Below, piece after piece: positions 36,341 to 45,647 of a DNA stretch of 64,000 nucleotides. The DNA lies in the NCBI GenBank assembly GCA_024349765.1, contig AP026073.1, positions 7,626,001 through 7,690,000 of the forward strand. The letters run 5' to 3'. The translations under genes and the position numbers were made by a program. The notes under the pieces were generated by a model. That model was not told where the DNA came from, ran no database searches, and worked only from the letters and a program-made list of their open reading frames with translations. Source of the stretch: Streptomyces nigrescens. Lineage in GTDB: Bacteria > Actinomycetota > Actinomycetes > Streptomycetales > Streptomycetaceae. The first letter of the stretch is position 1. Each line of letters opens with the position of its first letter.

Positions 36341-36925
36341 TTAGAAGGGCGGCTCGTCCGAGTAGCCACCGCCGGAGCCGCCGCCCCAGCCACCACCGCC
36401 GCCACCCTGCTGGCCACCGCCAGAAGGTCCGCCGGTCGCCCACGGGTCGTCGGCGGGAGCGCCGCCGCCCTGCTGGCCGCCGCCGGGGCCACCGCCCCAG
36501 CCGCCGCCACCCTGGCCACCGCCCTGACCGCCGCCGAAGCCGCCGCCCTGGCCACCGCGACCGCTGGTCTTGGTGATCTTGGCCGTGGCGTTCTTGAGGC
36601 TCGCGCCCACTTCCTCGACGTCGAGCTCGTAGACCGTGCGCTTCACGCCCTCGCGGTCCTCGTACGACCGCTGCTTGAGGCGGCCCTGGACGACCACGCG
36701 GGTACCCCGCGTCAGGGACTCGGCGACGTTCTCGGCCGCCTGGCGCCACACCGAGCAGGTCAGGAACAGGCTCTCGCCGTCCTTCCACTCATTGGTCTGA
36801 CGGTCGAAGGTGCGGGGAGTGGACGCGACGCGGAACTTCGCGACCGCCGCACCGGACGGGGTGAAGCGCAGCTCGGGGTCGTCGACAAGATTGCCGACAA
36901 CCGTGATGACGGTCTCGCCTGCCAT
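36341..36925 (-). CDS. ssb: single-stranded DNA-binding protein SSB
   Basis: 194 aa. The OB-fold is about residues 1-112 ([75 protein letters not shown]). A Gly/Gln-rich flexible linker (about 118-185) and the acidic tip DEPPF that recruits partner proteins follow. The upstream GAGAGG fits ATG 36925. It lies between rpsF and rpsR, as is universal in this operon. Confidence 0.97.
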   Translation of the reverse strand: MAGETVITVVGNLVDDPELRFTPSGAAVAKFRVASTPRTFDRQTNEWKDGESLFLTCSVWRQAAENVAESLTRGTRVVVQGRLKQRSYEDREGVKRTVYELDVEEVGASLKNATAKITKTSGRGGQGGGFGGGQGGGQGGGGWGGGPGGGQQGGGAPADDPWATGGPSGGGQQGGGGGGWGGGSGGGYSDEPPF

Positions 36926-37007
36926 TAGGGGAACCTCTCGGCGGGTGTGCTGCTGGCTGCTGGTGTTGCTGCTACTCGGACCCGGTTACCGCTGGACGCT
37001 GACGCGT

Positions 37008-37298
37008 TCAGTGGGTCTCGGGACGGAGAACCTTGGTCCGGAGGACCGACTCGTTCAGGTTCATCTGACGGTCGAGCTCCTTGACGACCGCAGGCTCGGC
37101 CTGCAGGTCGATGACCGAGTAGATGCCCTCGGGCTTCTTCTTGATCTCGTACGAGAGACGACGACGGCCCCAGGTGTCGACCTTCTCGACCTTTCCGTTG
37201 CCCTCACGGACGACGGAGAGGAAGTTCTCGATCAGCGGGGAGACAGCGCGCTCCTCGAGATCGGGGTCGAGGATGACCATCACCTCGTAGTGACGCAT
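37008..37298 (-). CDS. rpsF: 30S ribosomal protein S6
   Basis: 96 aa. [26 protein letters not shown] and '[50 protein letters not shown]' are S6. AAAGGAGGTGGG upstream of ATG 37298 decides the start over the longer frame to 37331. It is the first gene of the operon; its promoter must lie in 37299-37525. Confidence 0.98.
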
Positions 37299-37525
37299 GG
37301 TGAACCCACCTCCTTTGGACTCAGCGGCCACGGTCGTTCCGTGGCAGGAGGGTCATATGCGTTCCGCGCCGAGCCGGACCGGTCACCGGGCAGACATAGG
37401 CGCAGACGGTACACAGTACCTGCCTGAAGTCTTCCGGTTGAAATCCGCCCGGTACACCCCCCAATCTGGAACACAACGGGTGTGAGCGGCGTTACAGAGC
37501 GCCGCCCTGTCATGGGAGGTGCCGC

Positions 37526-37843
37526 ATGGCACAGGCAGCCAGGATCCAGCGCAGTCTGCTCTCGCTTCTCAACAGCGACGGCAAGGACCATCCCGTAGAG
37601 AACACCTTCGCCCTTGTCACCGTGGTGCTCGGCGCGATCGCCGCCTTCACCACACTTTCTCCCAGTCTGCATCTGGTCAGTTCCTGGGTCGGCCTGGTCG
37701 GAATCGGCACCGGCCTGTGGGGACAGTTCATCTCGTCGACGACGGGTGAGCGCTTCCTGTTGATCATCGGCCTCGGAGCCTCAGGCTTCGGCTTCTTCCT
37801 CGGCATGGCGCACGGCGGCCTCTTCGGAGGCGTCATCGGATAG
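37526..37843 (+). CDS. hypothetical membrane protein
   Basis: 105 aa with three hydrophobic segments (about residues 28-45, 52-68 and 77-100, the last Gly-rich). Conserved-looking 'NTFALVTVVLGAIAAFTTLSPSLHLVSSWVGLVGIGTGLWGQFISSTTGERFLL'. No characterised family recognised. GGGAGG precedes ATG 37526. It is divergent from rpsF and reads towards the FemX-like gene 139 bp downstream. Confidence 0.75.
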   Translation: MAQAARIQRSLLSLLNSDGKDHPVENTFALVTVVLGAIAAFTTLSPSLHLVSSWVGLVGIGTGLWGQFISSTTGERFLLIIGLGASGFGFFLGMAHGGLFGGVIG

Positions 37844-37982
37844 CCGCCCGGCCCCGGTGCCACTGCGGCATACGGGGCCCCGGCGCGTATGGCCCAGACG
37901 GGGCGCTCCCCGGCCACAGTAGGCTTCGGCGCGAGAGCCGGAGCCCCGAACAAGGGGACACACCTGCCGAGGAGCGCCCCGC

Positions 37983-39101
37983 ATGAGCCTGACCCTGAGG
38001 ACCATCAGTCGAGAGCAGCATCTGGCATACATCCAGAGCCTGCCCGCGGCGAGCCACATGCAGGTTCCGGCCTGGGCGGATGTGAAGGCCGAATGGCGTT
38101 CGGAGAGCCTGGGCTGGTTCGACGCGAGCGGTGAGCTGGTCGGTGCCGGCCTGGTGCTCTACCGCCAGCTGCCCAAGATCAAGCGCTACCTCGCGTATCT
38201 GCCCGAGGGACCGGTGATCAACTGGTACGCGCCGAATCTGGAGGACTGGCTGCAGCCGATGCTCAGCCACCTCAAGCAGCAGGGCGCCTTCTCCGTGAAG
38301 ATGGGCCCGCCGGTGATCATCCGCCGCTGGGACGCGGCCGCGATCAAGTCGGGCATCCAGAACCCGGACGTCAAGCGGCTCCGCGACGTCGAGGCGACGC
38401 ACATCGAGCCGCGCGCCTTCGAGGTGGCCGACCGGCTGCGGCGGATGGGCTGGCAGCAGGGCGAGGACGGCGGCGCCGGCTTCGGTGACGTCCAGCCCCG
38501 CTACGTCTTCCAGGTGCCGCTGGCCGACCGCTCGCTGGAGGAGGTCCACAAGGGCTTCAACCAGCTGTGGCGCCGCAACATCAAGAAGGCCGAGAAGGCC
38601 GGCGTCGAGGTCGTCCAGGGCGGCTACGACGACCTGGCCGAATGGCAGCGGCTCTACGAGATCACCGCGGAGCGCGACCGCTTCCGCCCGCGGCCGCTCG
38701 GCTACTTCCAGCGCATGTGGACGGCCCTCAACAGCGAGGACCCCAACCGCATGCGGCTGTACTTCGCCCGCCACGACGGCGTGAACCTCTCCGCGGCGAC
38801 CATGCTCGTCGTCGGCGGGCACGTCTGGTACTCCTACGGCGCCTCGGACAACATCGGCCGCGAGGTCCGGCCCTCCAACGCCATGCAGTGGAAGATGCTG
38901 CAGGACGCCTACGCGCTCGGCGCCACGGTCTACGACCTCCGCGGCATCAGCGACTCGCTGGACGAGAACGACCACCTCTTCGGCCTGATCCAGTTCAAGG
39001 TCGGCACGGGCGGGCAGGCAGCTGAGTACCTCGGTGAGTGGGACTTCCCGCTCAACAAGCTGCTGCACAAGGCGCTCGACATCTACATGTCGCGCCGCTG
39101 A
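37983..39101 (+). CDS. femX: FemABX-family peptidyltransferase (FemX-like)
   Basis: 372 aa. Double GNAT-like fold with 'HMQVPAWADVKAEWRSESLGWFD', 'FNQLWRRNIKKAEKAGVEV' and 'ASDNIGREVRPSNAMQWKMLQDAYALGATVYDLRGISDSLDENDHLFGLIQFKVGTGGQ', the last being a FemX/FmhB hallmark. The enzyme adds the first glycine (or similar residue) of the interpeptide bridge to lipid II using aminoacyl-tRNA; streptomycete peptidoglycan carries such a Gly bridge. ATG 37983 lies after AGGAGCG. It probably forms an operon with the racemase-like gene that follows. Confidence 0.9.
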   Translation: MSLTLRTISREQHLAYIQSLPAASHMQVPAWADVKAEWRSESLGWFDASGELVGAGLVLYRQLPKIKRYLAYLPEGPVINWYAPNLEDWLQPMLSHLKQQGAFSVKMGPPVIIRRWDAAAIKSGIQNPDVKRLRDVEATHIEPRAFEVADRLRRMGWQQGEDGGAGFGDVQPRYVFQVPLADRSLEEVHKGFNQLWRRNIKKAEKAGVEVVQGGYDDLAEWQRLYEITAERDRFRPRPLGYFQRMWTALNSEDPNRMRLYFARHDGVNLSAATMLVVGGHVWYSYGASDNIGREVRPSNAMQWKMLQDAYALGATVYDLRGISDSLDENDHLFGLIQFKVGTGGQAAEYLGEWDFPLNKLLHKALDIYMSRR

Positions 39102-39166
39102 CCGCTCCACCGCACCGTCCGTACTCCTGACACACCCCAGCCACGAGAAAGGTTCCGGGCCCGGCC

Positions 39167-40198
39167 ATGGCGCTCACCCTCTACGTCGACACCGCGCGCT
39201 GGCGGGCGCATCAGCAGAGCGTTCTCCAGCAGTTCCCCGGGCTGGTCCCGGTCTGCAAAGGCAACGGTTACGGCTTCGGCCATGAGCGGCTCGCCGAGGA
39301 GGCCACCCGCCTGGGCGCCGACATTCTCGCGGTCGGGACGACCTACGAAGCGGCCCACATCAAGGACTACTTCAGCGGTGACCTGCTCGTCCTGACGCCG
39401 TTCCGGCACGGCGAGGAGCCGGTGCCGCTGCCCGACCGGGCGATCCGTTCGGTCTCCTCGGTCGAGGGCGTGGGCGGCCTGGTCGGCGCCCGGGTCGTGA
39501 TCGAGGTCATGAGCAGCATGAAGCGGCACGGCGTCAAGCCGGAGGACCTGCCGAAGCTGGCCACGGCCATCGAGGACGTCCGGCTCGAGGGCTTCGCGAT
39601 CCACCTGCCGCTGGACCGCGCCGACGGGTCCGACGCGGTCGAGGAGGTCATCGGCTGGATGGACCGGCTGCGGGCCGCCCGCCTCCCGCTGCACACCATG
39701 TTCGTCAGCCACCTCAAGGCCAATGAACTCGCCCGTCTCCAGCAGCAGTTCCCGCAGACCCGGTTCCGCGCCCGGATCGGGACCCGGCTCTGGCTCGGCG
39801 ACCACGACGCCACCGAGTACCGCGGATCGGTGCTGGACGTCACCCGGGTCGCCAAGGGCGAGCGCTTCGGCTACCGCCAGCAGAAGGCGGCCTCCGACGG
39901 CTACCTGGTCGTGGTGGCCGGCGGCACCTCGCACGGCGTGGGACTGGAGGCGCCCAAGGCGCTGCACGGCGTGATGCCGCGCGCCAAGGGAGTCGCCCGG
40001 GCCGGCCTGGCGACCGTCAACCGCAACCTCGCGCCGTATCTCTGGGCCGGCAAGCAGCGGTGGTTCGCCGAGCCGCCGCACATGCAGGTCTCGATCCTGT
40101 TCGTGCCGGCCGACGCGCCGCAGCCGCAGGTCGGCGAGGAGCTGGTGGCCCATCTGCGGCACACCACGACGCAGTACGACCGCATCGTGGACCGCTGA
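39167..40198 (+). CDS. alanine racemase-like PLP-dependent protein
   Basis: 343 aa. The N-terminal PLP lysine motif VCKGNGYGFGH (alanine racemases: VVKANAYGHG) opens a TIM-barrel, 'FAIHLPLDRADGS', 'MFVSHLKANELARL' follow, and a short C-terminal domain carries 'GGTSHGVGLEAPK'. The protein is shorter and more diverged than canonical Alr, so racemisation of alanine is plausible but not certain. It follows the FemX-like gene by 65 bp with AGAAAGG before ATG 39167. A cell-wall role is inferred from the context. Confidence 0.8.
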   Translation: MALTLYVDTARWRAHQQSVLQQFPGLVPVCKGNGYGFGHERLAEEATRLGADILAVGTTYEAAHIKDYFSGDLLVLTPFRHGEEPVPLPDRAIRSVSSVEGVGGLVGARVVIEVMSSMKRHGVKPEDLPKLATAIEDVRLEGFAIHLPLDRADGSDAVEEVIGWMDRLRAARLPLHTMFVSHLKANELARLQQQFPQTRFRARIGTRLWLGDHDATEYRGSVLDVTRVAKGERFGYRQQKAASDGYLVVVAGGTSHGVGLEAPKALHGVMPRAKGVARAGLATVNRNLAPYLWAGKQRWFAEPPHMQVSILFVPADAPQPQVGEELVAHLRHTTTQYDRIVDR

Positions 40199-40228
40199 GC
40201 CGGACAGCAGCCCCACCGGACGGACGAC

Positions 40229-40267
40229 GGGCCCGGTGCCGCAGATCCCCTCTGCGGCACCGGGCCC
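40229..40267. terminator. bidirectional hairpin terminator
   Basis: A perfect 17-bp stem, GGGCCCGGTGCCGCAGA (40229-40245) with its complement at 40251-40267 and a 5-nt loop, between the convergent racemase-like and mannosyltransferase genes. Confidence 0.9.
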
Positions 40268-40288
40268 GTCTCGTGGGGGCCAACAGGC

Positions 40289-41770
40289 TCAGTCGCGCGC
40301 CACGCCCCAGCGGACCCGCGGTGCCTTCTCGAAGTGCACCGCGTGGCGCGGCGGATGGTACGCCCGCCCGAGCACGAACGCATCGGGGCTGCGGTCCAGG
40401 ACACCGCCCGACGGGTCGTCGTCACCGTCCCTGCGGACCACGTCGCGCTCCGGCATGAGGATGTCCCGGACGACCAGGGCGCACAGGTAGAGAGTGCCCA
40501 GGAGATGCAGCGCGATGGCCAGTTGGTAGCCCTCCGGCGGCAGCCCCTGGTGCTTGTCGCCGTTGCCGGTGTACGCGAGGTACATCCAGATCCCGAGGAA
40601 GTACATGACCTCGCAGGCCTGCCAGATCAGGAAGTCCCGCCAGCGCGGCCGGGCCAGCACGGCCAGCGGGGTCAGCCAGAGGACGTACTGCGGGGAGTAG
40701 ACCTTGTTGGTGAGGATGAACAGCGCCACGACGAGGAAGGCGAGCTGGGCGAAGCGCGGCCGGCGCGGCGCGTAGAGGGTCAGCAGGCCGATGGCGCCGC
40801 AGCCCAGGATCATCAGCAGCGTGGCGTAGGTGTTGGCGTTCTCCAGCGCGGCGCCGGTGCGCTGGGAGATCAGCAGCCAGACGGAACCGAAGTCGATGGG
40901 CCGCTGCTGGCTGAAGACGTAGAACTTCGCCCAGCCCTCGCGGATGTGGAAGCCCGTCGCATCGTGCGTGATCATCACCGGCAGGTTCACCACCAGCCAG
41001 GACGCCACCGCGCCCGCCACCGCCTTGCCGTACGCGCGCCAGGCCCCCGCCCGCCAGCACAGCACCAGCAGGGGCCCCAGCAGGAGCACGGGGTACAGCT
41101 TCGCCGCGGTCGCCAGACCGATCAGGACGCCGGCGGCCAGCGGGCGGCTGCGGGCCCACATCAGCATCCCGGCCGCCGTCAGGGCGATCGCCAGCAGGTC
41201 CCAGTTGATGGTGGCGGTGAGCGCGAAGGCGGGCGCCAGCGCCACCAGCAGGCCGTCCCAGGGACGCCGCCGGTGGGTTCGGGTCACGCACACCGCGATG
41301 ACGGCGGCGCAGATCATCAGCATCCCGGCGTTGACCAGCCAGTAGATCTGCTCGCGGAACTGGAGGTCCCCGCTGTGCGGCGTCATCCAGGAAGCGACCT
41401 CCATGAAGACGCCGGTCAGCACGGGGTATTCCAGATACTCCATGTCGCCGGGCAGCCGGTCGAAGTACGGGATGAGCCCGTCGGCGAAGCCGCGGCCGGC
41501 GTAGAGATGGGGGATGTCGGAGTAACAGGCATGGGTGTACTGGCTCGTGGCGCCGAAGAACCAGCCGCCGTTGTAGCAGGGGAGCTTCTGCACCATGCCG
41601 AGCGCGAACATCCCGATCGCGACCAGCGCGATGACGCGTACCGGCGTCAGCCAGTGCGTACCGAACAGCGCGTGCCGGCCGAACGGCCCTCCGATCAGCT
41701 CGCTGCCGGCCGCCGCCACCTCGTCCCGCTTCGTCGGCCGCACCGGCTCGTCCTGTCGCACGCTCGTCAT
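40289..41770 (-). CDS. GT87-type membrane glycosyltransferase (polyprenyl-phosphomannose-dependent mannosyltransferase-like)
   Basis: 493 aa with about ten hydrophobic helices. 'PYFDRLPGDMEYLEYPVLTGVFMEVASWM' contains the acidic loop-1 motif of GT-C mannosyltransferases, and 'SPQYVLWLTPL' a later motif. Short cytoplasmic N-terminus (MTSVRQDEPVRPTK). ATG 41770 is chosen; the frame continues upstream through a parS site with no start signal. It lies downstream of the PBP gene on the same strand, after a hairpin. Confidence 0.85.
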   Translation of the reverse strand: MTSVRQDEPVRPTKRDEVAAAGSELIGGPFGRHALFGTHWLTPVRVIALVAIGMFALGMVQKLPCYNGGWFFGATSQYTHACYSDIPHLYAGRGFADGLIPYFDRLPGDMEYLEYPVLTGVFMEVASWMTPHSGDLQFREQIYWLVNAGMLMICAAVIAVCVTRTHRRRPWDGLLVALAPAFALTATINWDLLAIALTAAGMLMWARSRPLAAGVLIGLATAAKLYPVLLLGPLLVLCWRAGAWRAYGKAVAGAVASWLVVNLPVMITHDATGFHIREGWAKFYVFSQQRPIDFGSVWLLISQRTGAALENANTYATLLMILGCGAIGLLTLYAPRRPRFAQLAFLVVALFILTNKVYSPQYVLWLTPLAVLARPRWRDFLIWQACEVMYFLGIWMYLAYTGNGDKHQGLPPEGYQLAIALHLLGTLYLCALVVRDILMPERDVVRRDGDDDPSGGVLDRSPDAFVLGRAYHPPRHAVHFEKAPRVRWGVARD

Positions 41771-41811
41771 GGGCCCATCCTGCCGTACGAGCAGGGGCAG
41801 AACATGGCGAA

Positions 41812-41840
41812 GCCCCCGCCCGGTCAAGCCGGGCGGGGGC
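41812..41840 (-). terminator. hairpin terminator after the PBP gene
   Basis: GCCCCCGCCCGG (41812-41823) pairs with CCGGGCGGGGGC (41829-41840) around TCAAG, between two parS sites downstream of the PBP stop and the next gene on the minus strand. Confidence 0.8.
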
Positions 41841-41855
41841 TTCGTCGGCTCCTCC

Positions 41856-41869
41856 GTTTCACGTGAAAC
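41856..41869. other. parS site
   Basis: Exact GTTTCACGTGAAAC in the gap between the PBP gene and the mannosyltransferase gene. Confidence 0.95.
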
Positions 41870-41877
41870 ATGGCGCT

Positions 41878-41891
41878 GTTTCACGTGAAAC
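41878..41891. other. parS site
   Basis: Exact GTTTCACGTGAAAC, 22 bp (two helical turns) from the preceding copy and 11 bp from the PBP stop. Confidence 0.95.
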
Positions 41892-41901
41892 GGTCGCGGG
41901 G

Positions 41902-44559
41902 TCAGCCTTGGGGACCGCCGAAGATGCCTCCACCGCCGTTGGCATCCGTGGGATCCGGTGTCGGAGTCGTGCCTCCGGTACTGCCGCCCGGTCCACCGGT
42001 GCCGCCGCCCTTTCCTCCACCGTTGGCGTTACCGCCGGTGTTCCGGCAGGTGGGGTCGAACGGCGAGCAGGTGTCGGTCGGCGACGGGCTCGGGCTGTCG
42101 CTCGGGGGAGCGGACTCGGTGGGCTTGTCCGACGGGGTCGCCGACGGGGTGTCGGACGGCGTGGGCGTCGGCGTCGGGGCCGGCATCCCCGCCTCGTCCG
42201 CCTTCTGCCCGATGGGCGTCGCCGGGGGGAAGTCCTCCGGGGTGACACCGTTCATCGCCTGCAGCATGTACTCGGTCCACACCTCGGTGGGCAGTGCGCC
42301 ACCGTGGATCGAGTCGAAGCCACCGACACCGTTCATGGACAGCTGACGCGGGTTCTGCGCGTCCTCACGGAACATCGTGATGGCCGTCGAGAGCTGCTTG
42401 GTGTAGCCGACGAACCAGGCCGACTTGTTCTCGTCGGTGGTACCGGTCTTGCCCGCGGCCGGCATGTTCAGGCGGCGGGCCGCCTTGCCGGTGCCGTTCT
42501 GGATGACGTTCTTCAGGACCTTGGTGACGTTGTTGGCGATGTTGGAGTCCATCGCCGTCTCCTGCTTGGGCTTATCGAAGCCCTGCACGTCCAGGCCCCC
42601 CGACGTCACCTTGGTCACCGAGTAGGGCTCCACCTTGGTGCCCGACTCGGCGAACGTCGCATAGGCATCGGCCATGCGGATCGCACTCGGTGTGGAGGTG
42701 CCCAGCGCGAAGGACGGGTTGAGGTGCTTGTCGAAGCTGGCCTCGGAGATGCCGCAGGCCTGCGCCATGTCCCGGACCTTGTCCATGCCGACGTCCATGC
42801 CCAGCTGGACGAAGGGCGTGTTGACGGACTGCTCCATCGCCTTGACCAGCGAGATGTAGCCCCAGGGATGATTGCTCTCGTTCTCCTGGTAGAAGGGCGA
42901 GTTGTCCCTCTTCAGGACGAAGTTGCCTTGTGCGTCCTTCACCTTGAGGTGGTCGTTGCCGTTGTAGAGGCTGTCCGGCGAGAGCCCCTCGGGCCGGGTC
43001 TTGGGGACGCCGTACTTCATCGACGCCGCCAGGACGAACGGCTTCCAGGTCGAGCCGACCGGCACACCGAAGGTGTCGGCGTTGTTGCTGAAGTGGCCCT
43101 TGTCGTAGCCCTCACCGCCGTACAGGGCGACGATCTTGCCGTCTCCCGGCACCACGGACGCGCCACCGAACTGGACGAACTTGTCCTTCTCCCGCTTCTT
43201 CGGGTCGATGTAGCGCTTGTCGACCTTCTTGACCGCGGCCTCCAGCTCCCGGGTCTTCTTCTCGTCGAAGGTCGTCCGGATCGTGTAGCCGCCCTTGTCG
43301 AACCGGGCCTCGGGAATGTTGGCGTGCCGCAGGACGTACTTCTTGGCGACGTCCATCAGATAGCCGATCTGACCGCTCTTGCTGGCCACGGGCTTCGGCC
43401 GGATGGGCTTCGGGAAGCGATCCATCGTGTACTTGGCCCGCTGTGCCTTCGGCATGAGGTGGTTGGCCACCTCGCGGTCCAGGATCCACGACCAGCGGGC
43501 CTTGACGCGCTTGGTGTTCTCCGCCGCCGTCGCACCCGGCCCGGTGCCGCCCGCGGGGTCGTAGAGGTTCGCGCCCTTGAGGACAGCCGCGAGGAAGGCC
43601 CCCTCGTCCGGCGTCAGCTTCTTCGCGTCCTTGCCGTAGTACGCCTGCGCCGCCGCCTGGATGCCGTACGCGCCGCGGCCGTAGTAGCTGGTGTTCAGGT
43701 AGCCCTGCAGGATGTGGGGCTTGTCCATCTTCCAGCCGACCTTGATCGCGATGAACAGCTCCTTGAACTTGCGGTCAAGGGTCTGCTCCTGGCTCAGCAT
43801 CGCGTTCTTCACGTACTGCTGCGTGATGGTCGAGCCACCCTGGGTCTCACCGCCCCTGGCCATGTTCACCACGGCGCGGGCGATACCCATCGGGTCGACA
43901 CCGGAGTCGGTGCGGAAGGACGCGTTCTCCGCCGAGATCGCTGCATTCTGCATCGACCTCGGGATCTCATCTATCGTCACGTTCTGACGGTTCGTCTCAC
44001 CGTCGCGGGCCATGACCTTGCCGTTGGCCCAGAGATAGACGTTGTTCTGCGACTTCGCCGCGTCGCTCTCACTCGGCACCTTGACCATCGCGAGCGCCAC
44101 ACCGGCCGCACCGACCATCAGGCCGAGGAAGCCGACACACAGAGTGGCGACCTGCTTCCAGGACGGGACGAACCGCCGCCAGCCGAACTTGTTGGCACGC
44201 GGATAGTCGATGAACCGCTTCTTGCCGGGCGGGCCGCCGCCGTCACGACCGCGGCCGCGACCTCCCTCGGGGCCACCACCGCCACCGCCGCGGCGGCCTC
44301 CGCGGCCGCCACCACCGGAGCCCATGGCTGCGGCGTCGGGCGCCCGGCGGCGGCCGCCGCGCTGGGCGGCCCTGCGGGCCTCGGCCCGCCCGCCCTGCCT
44401 CGGCTCCTGCCCGGGCGGGCCGGAAGGAGGGGTGGGGCCGGCAGCAGAGCCATGCGTAGGGGCGGCACGACGCCCTGACCCTGACTGCTGTGCGGCGCGT
44501 CGGGCCGCGGCACGTCCGCCACTTTGCGGCTGTGGCGGTTTGCGACGGTGCTCGCTCAT
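41902..44559 (-). CDS. class A penicillin-binding protein (transglycosylase-transpeptidase)
   Basis: 885 aa. A basic, Gly/Arg-rich cytoplasmic tail of about 135 residues precedes one membrane anchor (VATLCVGFLGLMVGAAGVALAM). The GT51 domain has ENASFRTDSGVDPMG (catalytic Glu) and GGSTITQQYVKN. The transpeptidase domain has S-T-W-K near residue 500, SVN near 577 and KTGTT near 700. The last about 120 residues are Thr/Pro/Ser-rich (PTPTPTPSDTPSATPSD) ending in a Gly-rich segment, likely surface-exposed. It polymerises and crosslinks peptidoglycan. It is divergent from padR. Confidence 0.95.
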   Translation of the reverse strand: MSEHRRKPPQPQSGGRAAARRAAQQSGSGRRAAPTHGSAAGPTPPSGPPGQEPRQGGRAEARRAAQRGGRRRAPDAAAMGSGGGGRGGRRGGGGGGPEGGRGRGRDGGGPPGKKRFIDYPRANKFGWRRFVPSWKQVATLCVGFLGLMVGAAGVALAMVKVPSESDAAKSQNNVYLWANGKVMARDGETNRQNVTIDEIPRSMQNAAISAENASFRTDSGVDPMGIARAVVNMARGGETQGGSTITQQYVKNAMLSQEQTLDRKFKELFIAIKVGWKMDKPHILQGYLNTSYYGRGAYGIQAAAQAYYGKDAKKLTPDEGAFLAAVLKGANLYDPAGGTGPGATAAENTKRVKARWSWILDREVANHLMPKAQRAKYTMDRFPKPIRPKPVASKSGQIGYLMDVAKKYVLRHANIPEARFDKGGYTIRTTFDEKKTRELEAAVKKVDKRYIDPKKREKDKFVQFGGASVVPGDGKIVALYGGEGYDKGHFSNNADTFGVPVGSTWKPFVLAASMKYGVPKTRPEGLSPDSLYNGNDHLKVKDAQGNFVLKRDNSPFYQENESNHPWGYISLVKAMEQSVNTPFVQLGMDVGMDKVRDMAQACGISEASFDKHLNPSFALGTSTPSAIRMADAYATFAESGTKVEPYSVTKVTSGGLDVQGFDKPKQETAMDSNIANNVTKVLKNVIQNGTGKAARRLNMPAAGKTGTTDENKSAWFVGYTKQLSTAITMFREDAQNPRQLSMNGVGGFDSIHGGALPTEVWTEYMLQAMNGVTPEDFPPATPIGQKADEAGMPAPTPTPTPSDTPSATPSDKPTESAPPSDSPSPSPTDTCSPFDPTCRNTGGNANGGGKGGGTGGPGGSTGGTTPTPDPTDANGGGGIFGGPQG

Positions 44560-44920
44560 GGAACGGATACTCCTCGGGCAGGCGCGCTATCTCGTCGCCT
44601 GAAGGCGGCAGTTGTCTTCAGGTCCCCCCGATGCGCGGCCCGCCCCAGAGGCGCGAGCCGCACTACACCGAGGACGGGGACGTCTGATATCGGCCCGCGG
44701 TTCCCGGCAGTCTGCATGCCGCACAGACTACGCACGGCCAAAACCTGCCCAGTGTTGAAATTCACTCCAAATCAGTCAGGTTGGATGGCACGAATCAGTG
44801 ATGTGACGCCGTTCACCGTCCCCCCTCTTGTTCCGCCCCAGGGGCCGTTCTATCGTCTGGATGTATCGAGTCGATACATCAGGACGACATAAAGAACGCA
44901 CCGGGCCGAGGAGGCGGAGG
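44560..44920. promoter_or_regulatory. shared upstream region of the PBP gene and padR
   Basis: 360 bp without a gene. An AT-rich patch (about 44750-44805, TGTTGAAATTCACTCCAAAT) is the likely promoter of the PBP gene on the minus strand. The padR operator lies at its right end. Confidence 0.5.
44860..44880. promoter_or_regulatory. PadR operator candidate, 21-bp perfect palindrome
   Basis: GATGTATCGA / G / TCGATACATC. The core ATGT...ACAT is the inverted half-site typical of PadR operators. It lies 40 bp before the padR start codon, in the position for autoregulation of padR-ino1. Confidence 0.8.
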
Positions 44921-45601
44921 ATGAGCAGACGTTCCGGCATCCTTGAGTTCGCCGTCCTCGGCCTGCTCCGTGAATCCCCGATGCACGGCTATGAGCTGCG
45001 TAAACGGCTCAATACGTCGCTCGGGGTGTTCCGTGCGTTCAGCTATGGCACCCTCTACCCCTGCCTCAAGGCGCTGGTCGCGAACGGCTGGCTCACCGAG
45101 GAGACGGACGGTGACGCGGAGGGTGTTCCCGCCGCGGCGCTGACCGGGCGGCGGGCCAAGATCGTCTACCGATTGACCGCAGAGGGCAAAGAACACTTCG
45201 AAGAATTGCTCGCCCACTCCGGTCCGGATGCGTGGGAGGACGAGCACTTCGGCGTCCGCTTCGCATTTTTCGGCCAGACGTCGCGGGACGTACGGATGCG
45301 TGTACTGGAAGGCCGCCGCAGCCGGCTGGAGGAGCGCCTGGAGAAGATGCGCACCTCCTTGGCCCGGTCCCGCGAGCGGCTGGACGACTACACCCTCGAA
45401 CTGCAACGCCACGGCATGGAGTCCGTGGAGCGTGAGGTCCGTTGGCTGAACGGGCTCATCGAGAGTGAGCGTGCCGGACGCGACCATCGCGCTCCGGACC
45501 CCGCAGCGCAGAACAAGAAGAACCAGTCAGGAGATACGGGCGGCCTGCCCCGGCACCGGGGTGGATCCCGGCCGGATCCGTCCGATGACACCACCACATG
45601 A
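44921..45601 (+). CDS. PadR-family transcriptional regulator
   Basis: 226 aa. The N-terminal PadR winged helix ([59 protein letters not shown]) is followed by a coiled-coil C-terminal domain ([30 protein letters not shown]) and a Ser/Pro/Asp-rich tail. GGAGG is 5 bp before ATG 44921. It is directly upstream of ino1 with a 46-bp gap, and a perfect palindrome sits upstream. It is probably the repressor of its own gene and of ino1. Confidence 0.92.
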   Translation: MSRRSGILEFAVLGLLRESPMHGYELRKRLNTSLGVFRAFSYGTLYPCLKALVANGWLTEETDGDAEGVPAAALTGRRAKIVYRLTAEGKEHFEELLAHSGPDAWEDEHFGVRFAFFGQTSRDVRMRVLEGRRSRLEERLEKMRTSLARSRERLDDYTLELQRHGMESVEREVRWLNGLIESERAGRDHRAPDPAAQNKKNQSGDTGGLPRHRGGSRPDPSDDTTT

Positions 45602-45624
45602 GGCACTGCGGTGCAGTGCCTCAT
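45598..45624. promoter_or_regulatory. 27-bp inverted repeat overlapping the padR stop, upstream of ino1
   Basis: ATGAGGCACTGC (45598-45609) and its exact reverse complement GCAGTGCCTCAT (45613-45624) flank GGT. It includes the padR stop codon and ends 23 bp before ino1. It may be an RNA hairpin that modulates readthrough or processing, or a second operator. Confidence 0.7.
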
Positions 45625-45647
45625 CGAGAACACAGGGAGCAACCGGA

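Noticed and set aside
40334-41866. Plus-strand open frame of 510 codons opposite the mannosyltransferase gene
   Set aside because: Gln/Arg/His-rich shadow; the minus strand encodes about ten membrane helices.
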